This document shows, in pieces, positions 12,572 to 22,487 of a stretch of DNA of 25,000 bases (its first letter is position 1; every line of letters starts with the position of its first letter). Under the pieces are notes generated by a model that did no database searches, was not told the DNA's origin, and worked only from the letters and a program-made list of their open reading frames with translations. Location of the stretch: the NCBI GenBank assembly GCA_016946835.1, contig JACVTC010000177.1, positions 100,001 to 125,000 on the forward strand. The letters are read 5' to 3'. The DNA is from Neocallimastix lanati (nom. inval.). Taxonomy: Eukaryota; Neocallimastigomycota; Neocallimastigomycetes; Neocallimastigales; Neocallimastigaceae. Position numbers and translations under genes: made by a program.

Positions 12572-13032
12572 TAAAAAATTACAATTTTATTATAATCTTA
12601 AATATGAAAATTTAATATAAATTTTAATAAAAATTGTATTTTTAATTTATATGAATTAATTAAAAGTTTAATTAAATATAAAAATTATAAATATAATTAA
12701 TATAGATTAAAAAAAAAATAATAATAAATATATTATTACTAAAAATAATTTAATTAAATTTTATTTAAATTACAAGTTATTAAATGAGAAAAAGGTATAA
12801 TATATATTCCATTTTTAAATAAAAAAAAAATTTATGCCAATATATTATATATTATATATAATTTATACAATAAATTTAATTTCATCTGTATATTTCAATT
12901 AAATATATTGTTTATTTTATATTATTAGCAAATAAATGCATTACTTTAAAAGATATTTATTATATTATTTTTAATGGTTACAGTTTTTTTTTTTTATTTT
13001 ATTTTATTTTATTTTTTTTTTAATTGTAACAG
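11948..13032. other. Convergent intergenic region between the RRM-like and TMEM218-like genes
   Basis: The 3' ends of the plus-strand RRM-like gene and the minus-strand TMEM218-like gene face each other. No further gene is seen. Homopolymers include A30 (12190-12219) and T28 (12540-12567); either could lie in a 3' untranslated region. Confidence 0.6.
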
Positions 13033-13678
13033 TTATTGTATTTCCTGAGATTTGTTAGCATAGATAGAAGTTAATAATAATAATTGGAATATGAAGTATA
13101 ATCCTATAAAACATCCAATTGAAATAATTATTAAGAAAATTATTCTAACATTATAATACTTATCAACCTAATAAATTTTTTATTAATTATTATTTTGTAT
13201 TAGTAATTAGAAATAAATAAATTTACTATTATATTATTTTTTATATTATTATCATTTTAATACTTTACTATATCATTTGAACTTGATTTACTATTTGTAT
13301 CATATTCAATTGGTTTTGTAGGGATGGATATCAAGAAAAGGAATAAAGATATATAAAATATTGACGTATATATTACAATATTACTTTGTAATTAAGATAA
13401 TAATATGTATTATTTAAAAGTTAGTTATAATGAATTATATTTATTGTTTTTTTACTTTTTTTTTTTTTAAAAAAAAATAATATAATATAAAATAATTACT
13501 TAAAATTATTTGAATAAGCTGTTAATAACCAAATTGCAGCAATCATTAAAAAACTAACAGTCAATAATAATGTTCCCCAACCAACACCTAGTGCTGGTCC
13601 TTTATATGTTTGTCCATATACATATTCAATTAATGATAATAAAACAATAACTATCAAAAGTCTTCGTTTGCTAAACAT
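13033..13678 (-). CDS. TMEM218: TMEM218-like transition-zone membrane protein (142 aa)
   Basis: Exons on the minus strand: 13678-13500, 13383-13269 and 13167-13033. Both introns have GT/AG ends, the phases agree (2, then 0) and the frame ends at TAA. The 142-residue product has an N-terminal signal-like segment (KRRLLIVIVLLSLIEYVYG, residues 4-22), then GPALGVGWG and three predicted membrane helices: about residues 33-54 (ending IAAIWLLTAYSN), 61-79 (IVIYTSIFYISLFLFLISI) and 104-128. The link between the last two is polar and ends VDKYYNVRII. The protein closes with TSIYANK. The order LGVGxG, helix, helix, acidic/polar link, VD-x-YY, glycine-bearing helix, xxIYAxx is that of TMEM218 as I remember it. 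In animals TMEM218 belongs to the transition zone of cilia with MKS-module proteins. A flagellated zoospore would explain its presence in a fungus. The extra N-terminal hydrophobic segment is not in the human protein as I recall it. It may be cleaved, or may be a fourth helix. Confidence 0.75.
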
Positions 13679-13851
13679 TGTTTTTTATATTATTTTCTAG
13701 CAAGATATATATATTAAATAAAAGAAAAAAGAATTAAATAATAAAATAAAAAAAAATAATAATTATTAAATTTAATTTACTTAAATTTAATAATTTAAAT
13801 ATCGATCATAACTAAATCGGAGTTAGCAATATTTAATATAAATAAAAAAAT

Positions 13852-13882
<31 letters not shown>

Positions 13883-14510
13883 AAATAATAAAATAATGTT
13901 ACACGAATTTTTTTATTTTTAAACTTTAATTTTTATTTTATTATTATTATAAATTTTTTATAAAAAAGATAAAGTACATTAATTTTAATTTTTCATATTA
14001 TAAAAAGTGATTTGTAATGAATTTAATAAATAAATTTTAAAAATTATCATATATAAAAATCAATCATATAAAATATATATTTGTTTATATACATTTTTAA
14101 TTATATTTTTTTTATAAAAAAAAAAAAAATTTAAAATTTAATAGTACTCTTTTTTATAATACTATTTTAAACATTATATTGCTTTAATATTATTTAATTT
14201 CTAATTAAATTATTATAAATTTATTTTTATGATAGAGAAATTAATAAAAATTAAATAATAAATAACATGTTTTTTAATATATGCTTTTTTTTTTCGACTT
14301 TTTTTTTTTTTTTATTATTATTAATAATATTAATGTTTTTTTTTTTTCAATTTATAAATTATATCTAAAATTATAATTATAAATGTTTAAAAATATTTTT
14401 ATTGTCGTAATCTTTATTATTTATTATAATAAATGGAGATTGTTTTTTGAAAAAAAAAAGTTTTTATTATTTTTTATTTAGTCTATTTTTTTAACTAATA
14501 TATTACCGTT
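13679..14510. other. Intergenic region between the TMEM218-like and kinase genes
   Basis: Holds the promoter of the TMEM218-like gene and the 3' flank of the kinase gene, both on the minus strand. No other gene is seen. Confidence 0.6.
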
Positions 14511-16601
14511 TTATTCAGAAGATGAGGTACAACATGAAAACAAAAAGAATCCTTTACTTTTTTTCTTTGGTGGGTCTTTTTTGTCATTATTAGTATCAGG
14601 GTTTGTTGTTGTAGCAGTAGCCGGTGTTGGATTTGAAGCTACAACAGGCTCATTTGTTGCAGGTGATGATGATATAGGTTCTGGCGTGGCTGCTTTTTCC
14701 TTTTCTGGTTCTGGTGTAGTTACTTTTTCCTTTTCTGGTTCTGGTGTAGTTACTTTTTCCTTTTCTGGCTCTGGTGTAGCTACTTTTTCCTTTTCTGGTT
14801 CTGGTGTAGCTACTTTTTCCTTTTCTGGTTCTGGTATAGCTACTTTTTCTTTTTCTGGTTCTGGTGTAGCTACTTTTTCTTTTTCTGGTTCCGGTGTAGG
14901 TTCTGGAGTAAGCTCTTCCTTTTTTGGTTCTTCTTTTTCTATTTTATTTTCTTGTTCTTTTAGTTCTATATTTTTCGTTTCCTTTTCTTTATCTTCTTTA
15001 TTATTATCTTTTATTTTTTCATTTTCTTCTTCATTTATATTATCAATACTTTCCATTTTTATTTCGTTATTTAAAGGTGAATTTGTATTTTGTTCTTTAC
15101 GATTAACATTTCCTTGATTACGAGCATCATCAACTAAATTTTGACTATTTGAAGCATTAGCCACTTCATCTACTGAATCTACACCACCTCTTAGAACCTG
15201 CATCGAAGCATTTTGTGTTATGCTTTCATTAACTACATTTCCTGGAACTGATAAATTGGTAGGCTTTTGTGGTGGTTGTTGTATCTGTTGAGACGAATTA
15301 TTAGCATTTGATTTTTGTTTCTCACGTAGTCTAGTAATTTCCTTTCTTTGCTCTTCTAATTTTATCATCCAATCAAATACGTTATCCTCTTCTTCACCCA
15401 TTCTTTTTAATACATTATCAAATAAACCTCTTAAATAATCGTAATCTGGAGTTTCCTCAAATCCAAGTTTTCTTACATAATTCATATATATAGCAAATTC
15501 CTCTATTAATTACAGTAAAAAAAAATACATTTAAATTTTATAATATTAGAAATCTACTACATAATACAAATTACAGTATACATTTGTTTAATACATCAAT
15601 TAATTAAAAAAAAAAAAAAAAAAAAAAAAGGAAAAATATAACATATAAGAATAATTTCTATTTTTTTTTTTTCTATTCTATTATATTACAAAAGAAATAA
15701 GAATTGTAATATTATATTAACATTCATATTATTTTTTTATTAATTTATTAACTTAATAAAAAAGAACATATTTTTTACATTCTATATAAAAAAATAAAAA
15801 AAAACAAAAAAAAACAAAAAAAAACATATACAAATATAAATATTTTATATATAATAATATTTTACCTGGAAAACCATCACATAATTCTTTAATTGGAGTA
15901 GTACGCTTCTTTTCACCAATTTTTTCATATTTTTGTTTATTAGTTGCAGCTTTCATACCTTGCCATGGTAAAGAGCCTCTTAAGAAATACATTAATACAT
16001 GACCTAAACCTTCTAAATCATCACGTCTACTTTGTTCTCTTCCCAAGTGAGTATTAATACTCATATATCTAGCTGTACCACTTAAACTTCTTTTTTCTTT
16101 ATATGGTATATGTTGTAAAGTTTTTGGATCTCTATAGAATTTTGCCATACCAAAATCAATTAAATATATTTGACTAGCTGGATGTGGATGTTCTTTTGAA
16201 TGATGCTTTAATATTGAATTAACATCTTTATCTAATGATGGATTTTCGGTTGTATCTACATAAGGTGGAATTCTACCAACTAAGAAATTATCTGGTTTAA
16301 TATCACGATAAACTAATGACTTTTCATGTACAGATTGTACACGACATAACTTTAAATTAACAATAATAGTACATATATTAAATATATAATTAATAATATT
16401 TACAATAGTATATATAATAAATTTTAATAACAATTACAATTTTAATATTAATAATATATATAAAATGGAAAAAAAAATAAAAGTAAACAACAGATAAATT
16501 AATGACATAGTAATAAAAATGAAATAACAAGTAATAAGAAATTAAATTTATATTAAATATATGCAAAATATATGCATATTAATAATTGGGAAAAAATTTA
16601 A

Positions 16602-16642
<41 letters not shown>

Positions 16643-16652
16643 CATACATACA

Positions 16653-16707
<55 letters not shown>

Positions 16708-16950
16708 TAAAATCCATAAATTATATATATATGTATATATTAATGGTAATTTTTACATTAAATAATAAAAAAAATTTTTTTTTTTTCTTTTCTATTTTAC
16801 CATTTGCTTAGCTGCAAGACAAACAGTTTTAACAGAAAATTTTCTGTTACAGGTATCAAACATATCTTCAAGAGATGGTCCAAGCAAATCAATAACTAAA
16901 ATATTATACATACTTTCAGATCCAAAATAATACGCATTTGGAATACCAGC

Positions 16951-16981
<31 letters not shown>

Positions 16982-17749
16982 GAAATTAAATAAATTATAT
17001 AAATTATAATATATTTAATAAATGAATATTTTCTTTTTTACTTTTTTATATCTTGATATGATATAAATATATATGTAATAAATGAAATAATTACTAAATC
17101 CCTGTAAAAGTTTATACGTTCTATACTCATCTCGTAATTGTGGTGCTTCACTCTTTTTAGATTCATATTTAATAGCAACATGTTTATTTGTTGTAGTATC
17201 AACACCTTATTTTTATTTTTTAAGTAGGAATATTGTTATTTTTTTTTTTTTTTAAATATGGTTTAATTAATAATGATTATTAACAATTAAAAAAATATTT
17301 ATATAAATAATTTATGTATAATTTTTATTAATTAAATAATTTAAATAATAATAAAAAATTAGTATTATATTATTTATATAAATATATATCATTATCATTT
17401 ATTAGATATATTTCATTAATATTATAATTATATTTTTAAAAAAAAAATTTAAATTTAACCTACCATCATAAATAATACCAAAACTACCTTCACCAATTCT
17501 TCTACCTATCTTAAAACGATTTCCTATAATGTTATTTCCTGTAACATCCCTTCTACCACTATGATGATGATGAGAACCATCCACTTTATTATCAGCATGT
17601 CTTGTTTGACTTTGTTGATTATGATGTTGGTGAGGAATTGCTGAACCTGTATTAGGAGCTGCCATTTTAGTTACAGCTTTTGAGGTATATTCAGCTTCAG
17701 CATTATTTTTAAGATTTTCATCTGGGGTTTCTGCATCGATTTGTGGCAT
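14511..17749 (-). CDS. YCK2: Casein kinase I, plasma-membrane YCK1/2 type (673 aa)
   Basis: Exons on the minus strand: 17749-17464, 17205-17095, 16949-16801, 16349-15866 and 15502-14511. All phases agree, giving 674 codons with TAA. Residues 1-77 are polar and His-rich. The kinase domain starts at [14 protein letters not shown] (glycine loop 86-91). The ATP lysine is K108 in [15 protein letters not shown] and the catalytic loop YRDIKPDN (D198, N203) follow, then DFG at 247-249 and [14 protein letters not shown], the CK1 signature replacing [22 protein letters not shown] and [14 protein letters not shown] close the domain near residue 380. An insertion of about 30 residues lies between the catalytic loop and DFG (about 209-242). 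The tail is charged, with seven [10 protein letters not shown]-like repeats (about 547-619), and ends [13 protein letters not shown]. Yeast Yck1/Yck2 are palmitoylated on a C-terminal Cys-Cys by Akr1 and act at the plasma membrane in growth, endocytosis and nutrient signalling. C667-C668 may serve the same role here. The symbol is a family label; YCK1 and YCK2 cannot be separated. Confidence 0.95.
14676..14894 (-). repeat. 30-bp in-frame tandem repeat in the kinase tail
   Basis: Seven copies of a 30-base unit encode [10 protein letters not shown], with Ile, Thr and Ala variants at the last positions. Copies differ by a few, partly silent, bases. The unit is a whole number of codons, so copy change would not break the frame. 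The region sits between the kinase domain and the Cys-Cys end, as a charged spacer. Confidence 0.92.
16637..16710. repeat. AAAT and AAT microsatellites in intron 3 of the kinase gene
   Basis: About 12 AAAT units are followed by AAT units, next to A and TA repeats at 16600-16640. Confidence 0.85.
16953..16981. repeat. 29-base T run at a kinase 3' splice site
   Basis: On the coding (minus) strand this is a 29-base A tract followed by TAG, the acceptor of exon 3 of the kinase gene. The kinase frame requires the join here ([10 protein letters not shown]), so the acceptor is secure despite the lack of pyrimidines. Confidence 0.8.
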
Positions 17750-17770
17750 ATTTTATGTTTTCTTTCTTTC

Positions 17771-17793
17771 TTTTTTTTTTTTAAAAAAAAAAA
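17771..17793 (-). promoter_or_regulatory. T12-A11 dyad upstream of the kinase start codon
   Basis: A T run abuts an A run about 22 bases upstream of the ATG at 17749, between a CTTT repeat and AT-rich DNA. It resembles the dyad before the RRM-like gene. A promoter or 5' leader role is inferred. Confidence 0.4.
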
Positions 17794-17987
17794 TTAACTT
17801 TTTTCCTTTATTGTTTATATATTTTTAAAATGAAATAAATTTAAACACCAGAAAGTAAAAGAGAGAAATAAAAATAAAGGAGACTATATTATATTATATT
17901 ATAAATATGTATATAATTATATGAATAGATATATATTATTTTATCCAAATTTCTATTTTGATAAAGTAAAACTTTTATAGTGTGATA

Positions 17988-18018
<31 letters not shown>

Positions 18019-18504
18019 TCAATATTATAAAATAAGAGATGAAATATATATATATATGAATAAAAAAAATAAAAAAATATAAGTATTATGTTAAATATAT
18101 TTTATTATATATATAAATAATTATATTTTAATATTTTAGATTTTATTTATTATTGATGTATAATAATATTATATATTGTATATTTCCTGATAATAATATT
18201 TAAAAATGTTATTTAATGTTTGTAATAATTTATTATATTAAAATATTGTTTTATATTTTTTTTTTTTTTTTTTTTTTTGAATTTTATTTTATTGTTTTTA
18301 TTATTCTCGGGAATATATTAATTATATTTTACTTTAAAATATCGTATTTGAAGTTATTTTATCTTCTTACATATATTTTCATATATTTTCCATAATACAG
18401 TATTACTCTGCTTCACCTTTAATTATTTCTCTATTAAATATTACAATAAATAATTTATGTAATAAATATTTAAATAATAATAATAAAATTAAAATATATA
18501 TATA

Positions 18505-18507
<3 letters not shown>

Positions 18508-18549
<42 letters not shown>
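18508..18549. repeat. 42-base poly-A run
   Basis: Uninterrupted A homopolymer preceded by TA repeats. Confidence 0.9.
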
Positions 18550-18552
<3 letters not shown>

Positions 18553-19271
18553 ACGAATAGAAAAATTTAAGATTATAACAAAATTATTATAGTAATAGTA
18601 AAACTATATTAATATTTATTTAATAATAATAATATTATTATTATTATTATAATTATTATTATCATTTAATACTTAATATTATTTTATTTTATTTTACTTT
18701 TATTAATACTTTAATATTTTATAATTCTTCACAATTTATTATATTTTATTTTCATTAATGTTTTAAAATTATATAATACTTTACTATTTATTCTATTCTA
18801 TTTTATTTTATTTTTAATACTATACTATTGTATAATACTACACTATTTTATTATATTTTATTTTTATTTTATTTTATTTTATTCTATTCTATTTTATATT
18901 ATTTTTTAATAATATAGCATTAATGTTAAAATAAAAATTATAGTTCCAAATATTAATATATCAAAAATTATTTATTATATAAATTTATTTAATAAATATT
19001 TTAATATATATAAATATAAAATTTTATTATGATTTTAGATGGATATTTCTATTTTCGTTCTTGATTAAATAATATTTATATTTTTTATAATTTTCAAGAC
19101 AAAATATATAATATAAAATTTTTTCAACTTTATTATATTTATTATTTTATTTTTTATATAATGATATTATAAATTAAAGTTGATTTTTATTTTATTTTTA
19201 TTTAAAAAATAATGCATAATATTTATATAAACCAAAATATATTATAATTGCTATCACACTATTTTCTATAT

Positions 19272-19272
<1 letters not shown>

Positions 19273-19311
<39 letters not shown>
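19273..19311. repeat. 39-base poly-T run
   Basis: Uninterrupted T homopolymer in the gene-free region. Confidence 0.9.
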
Positions 19312-19315
<4 letters not shown>

Positions 19316-19423
19316 ATTATCACCAAAAAATCAATTTTTTTATTATAATTATTATATTTTATAATTTACTTTAAAAACTTTATTCATTGAAATAAAAAAA
19401 TTTAATTTTTTTATTCTAAAAAC

Positions 19424-19519
19424 TTAATGATTTTTTCAGTAATATTTATACTCTCCTCTGAATGAACTTATTAAAGTTGATTCAGAAGAAAGTATAAATA
19501 TTATTGAAAAAATCATTAA
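19424..19519. repeat. Near-perfect 96-bp palindrome (46-bp arms, 4-base loop)
   Basis: Arms 19424-19469 and 19474-19519 are inverted copies with four mismatches: one G-G, one G-T and two C-A in plus-strand pairing. The two C-A pairs become G-U wobbles if the minus strand is transcribed. The arms are not simple repeats: they contain mixed-sequence words such as CTCTCCTCTGAATGAACTT. Candidates are a small inverted-repeat element, a hairpin RNA precursor or a cruciform site. Confidence 0.85.
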
Positions 19520-20002
19520 TTAAGTTAATATCTAGTTATTATATTAATATTTTAAAAAATTTAAGAGTAATAGATATTTTAAAACTATCAATAATTTATA
19601 AAATAATTTATCACAGCAAAAAGTTATAAATAGACAAATTAAATTCATATTTATATTAAAAATTTTATGAACTATAAAACATTCTAAAAATAGAAAAATA
19701 GTTTTTTTATTATATTTTTTATTTTTTTTTTATTTTTTTTTTATAAAAATAAAAGAATTAATGAATGTAAATTAAAATAAATAATAAAGTATAATATATA
19801 TAATAGAGTATATAATAAAGTACTATTAATACTAATATAATAAACTGAAATAAAATAAATAGTAGAATAATAATAATATTAAACAATAAAAACGATAGTA
19901 TGAACAATAAAATAATCAATGAAAATACATTAAAAAATAAATATTTTTTATCCATATAAAATTATCAATATTGTAATGATTAATAATATTACAATATATC
20001 AA

Positions 20003-20038
<36 letters not shown>

Positions 20039-20406
20039 TAATATTATTAGGAAGCTGTAAAAATTATACTTTCATGATTTACAAAGAAGATAACTGTAAT
20101 TGGGATATAAATCTCAACACTAAGTCTTTTGTGGTATATACTTTATTTGTAACAATAAATACTACAATGAAAGATATATGCATCATTAGATATTTATGTT
20201 AATATTTCAAAATAAAGAATATAAGAAAAACTATAGTTTTTGAAATTGTATTTATAATATTAGATGTAATAATGATGAAAATTCGAAACAATATAAAATC
20301 AAAGTAGAATTGTGTGAGTATTTCATATACTATTAGTATTGATAGAGCTACTTTTGTGTATTTATTTATTTATTTAAATGAAAAATGGATACTTAATTAT
20401 AAAAAG
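19520..20406. other. Gene-poor stretch with one orphan coding-like fragment
   Basis: Mostly AT-rich DNA. At 20035-20202 (plus) a frame without a start codon stays open after an A run and reads SCKNYTFMIYKEDNCNWDIN and onward, richer in Cys and Trp than noise from this DNA would be. I do not recognise it. It could be a relic exon. Confidence 0.35.
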
Positions 20407-20528
20407 TTAATTGAATAAATTAATAAATCATATAAATATAATAACTGTCTGTTCTACTTTTTTTTTTTTTTTTTAAAAAAAAATTAATTGAATAAATTAA
20501 TAAATCATATAAATATAATAACTGTCTG

Positions 20529-20532
<4 letters not shown>
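20407..20532. repeat. Identical 49-bp direct repeat split by a T/A run
   Basis: Copies at 20407-20455 and 20484-20532 are identical, separated by 28 bases that are mostly a T run and an A run. A further T run follows the second copy. The pattern fits a recent 77-bp tandem duplication whose homopolymer has changed. Confidence 0.9.
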
Positions 20533-20561
<29 letters not shown>

Positions 20562-21500
20562 TGATGTTTCTAACCATAAATCAATACTTTTATCTTGTAA
20601 AAAAACTTGTTTCATGAAAACATATTAACAATAAGAAATTTAAACCTTGTACCACTTATGGTTGTTTTTTCTAAAAAAAATAAAAAATAACCCTACCTAC
20701 CTTATTTCCTTATTTTTTTCTTTTATTAACAATTATTATAAATTACTTCATTCTATTATTTTTTATTTTTACTATTATTTTTCTAAATTATGTCACATAA
20801 AAACAATTTTAAAATGTTGCATTTCCTAATAAGGTTTTATATGAATTATGGCGTACTTTATTTTTCGATACGTAGTGTGGCATAATTATCTTAATATAAA
20901 TAAATTAATGAAAACATTTAAAAAGTAAACATATAAGGTTAAAAAAATTTTTTTTTTCTTTTATTTTTTAACTATATAAAAATATTAATAATGCAAATGA
21001 TATAAATATAAAAGATATTAATAGAAATACAATAGAAAAAAATTTAAAAACTATTTACTAATATTTAGTTATAAAGATTTAAAATAAAAATAAAAATAAA
21101 AAACAAACAAAAAAAAAAAAAATTTTTAAAATCAAATAGGTTTATATCATATAAAAAAAAATTATATAAATATTCTTTATATTGATATAGAAATCAAAAT
21201 TAAAAGCTCTATATATTTATCCTAGAATTATAAAATATTTAAATATGTTGCATTTCGGAACATGACTTATAAATAATAATTTAATTTATATTTTAACGCC
21301 CCACATTTTTATTTTTATTATTATTATTATTTTTAATAATTAAAAATAAACATATAAAATTATAAATAAATATAAATGCATTAATTTTTTTTTTTTAAAT
21401 TTTAAATATAAAAAAAAAATTTCATAAACACTTTATTTATAATTGTTATAAGTATATATATGTACTAAATATAAAGCATCAAATAAATGTAAAATTTTCA
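20533..21500. other. Gene-free AT-rich region
   Basis: No supported gene. A short minus-strand frame near 20909-20814 begins MPHYVSKNKVRHNSYKTLLG and stops soon after; it is not recognised. The word ATGTTGCATTTC occurs at about 20814 and again at about 21245 in the same orientation. Confidence 0.5.
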
Positions 21501-21533
21501 TTATTTTATATGGTAAAAGAGACATCTTAAAAT

Positions 21534-22240
21534 ATGAAAGTTTGCATAATCATCTCAAAAAAAGAATTTAATGTATCTATATCAACAGCAAAACATAAAT
21601 TTAAAGAAGAAATTAAAAAAAGTTCAACTCCTTTTGAAATAAAACGAAAACGTATATTTAATAAAATTTCTCAAAAAATGGGATTTATATGCCTTGAGTA
21701 TTATACAATTAAATTCTAAATACCAAGAAATATAAATAAGCAACTAGCTCCTGATGAAATTCCTGATAAATATTATAAAACAAAAAGAGATGAAAGTTTT
21801 GCAATATTCAAAAATTCAAATACAATAATTTTTCAATATCCATTTCAAGTTGAATTATTTTCGAAATATTATGATATACTTATAGATGGAACATTTTATG
21901 CGGTACCAAATTTTAGTTTTCAAATTTTCATTAGAAGAACTTTTTTTAAAGAATTGAATTATTTTTACACTACTTCTTTTTCTATATTATAAAATAAAGA
22001 GCAAACAACTTATGAAATATTATTAGAAGAAATGAAAGAAAAAAAATCAAGTAAATATTACAATAATATTGTAATTGAACAAAAGATTTTTCATTGTGAT
22101 TTTGAAATAAGAATAACTAATGCTGCAGAAAAAGTTTTTCATAATATAAATATTAAATATTGAGTTTTCATTATAAAAGTGTATAGAAAAAAAATAAATT
22201 ATGTTTTAATGAAAGATTTGCATATTTATTATAATGTAAT
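21534..22240 (+). pseudogene. Decayed MULE-type transposase (FLYWCH/MULE family)
   Basis: One reading frame runs through the region with in-frame stops at 21717-21719, about 21990-21992, about 22161-22163 and 22249-22251, and no frameshift. Landmarks are AKHKFKEEIKKSSTPFEIK, RNINKQLAPDEIPD, FQYPFQVELFSKYYDILIDG ending in the DGTF motif (first catalytic Asp), YTTSFSIL, IFHCDFE then NAAEKVF (second catalytic Asp) and NINIKY. These are the pattern of Mutator-like (MULE) transposases often paired with FLYWCH zinc fingers. The N-terminal zinc finger is mostly lost and homology ends near 22240, so the copy is truncated as well as stopped. I saw no terminal inverted repeats. Confidence 0.82.
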
Positions 22241-22430
22241 GAAGTCTAGTTAGCAAACGAGTTACCATGGTTTGATAGTAACTTACCATGACCATCAAGC
22301 TAAACCCTTGTTTGACTCACGTCCTTTCCCAATCTATAATAATTTTTGTTCAATATAACTAGATTATTGTAGAAATTTCTTGAGTTTCTTCGGTTGGAAA
22401 TTCCATAATCGAATGAAACAAGAAAGTTCT
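22241..22430. other. G+C-richer island with a long imperfect hairpin
   Basis: Homology to the transposase stops and mixed-sequence DNA begins. Bases 22376-22425 fold into an imperfect stem: TTTCTTG-AGTTTC pairs GAAAC-AAGAAA, with an inner near-palindrome around GGAAATTCC. A shorter stem (GTTAC/GTAAC) lies at 22261-22282. No tRNA, snRNA or protein pattern was recognised. It could be the non-coding end of the transposon, a SINE-like element or a structured RNA. Confidence 0.45.
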
Positions 22431-22487
22431 ATATTATTAATTATTTTTATCATTTTTTCTATAAGATTTATTTTATTTTATTTTACT

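Larger units (their letters stand above)
17794..19423. other. Gene-free AT-rich region upstream of the kinase gene
   Basis: No open frame of note. It contains AAT repeats (about 17990-18016), A42 (18508-18549), a palindromic AAT/ATT tract (about 18623-18660), degenerate TTTTA repeats (about 18677-18905) and T39 (19273-19311). Confidence 0.6.

Noticed and set aside
14581-15117. A 178-residue Ser/Gly/Phe-rich plus-strand frame with repeats
   Set aside because: It is the antisense of the kinase tail repeat; the minus strand carries the conserved kinase and fits splice phases.
19758-19955. 65-residue Leu/Ile-rich minus-strand frame
   Set aside because: AT-rich noise with no motifs, no splice partners and no polar segments expected of a real membrane protein.
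21746-21765. CTGATGA followed by GAAA-like bases, like a hammerhead ribozyme core
   Set aside because: It lies in the transposase coding frame and the flanks do not form the required stems.
22255-22330. Minus-strand TAGCTTGATGG, like a tRNA A box
   Set aside because: No B box or cloverleaf follows; kept only as part of the unidentified island.
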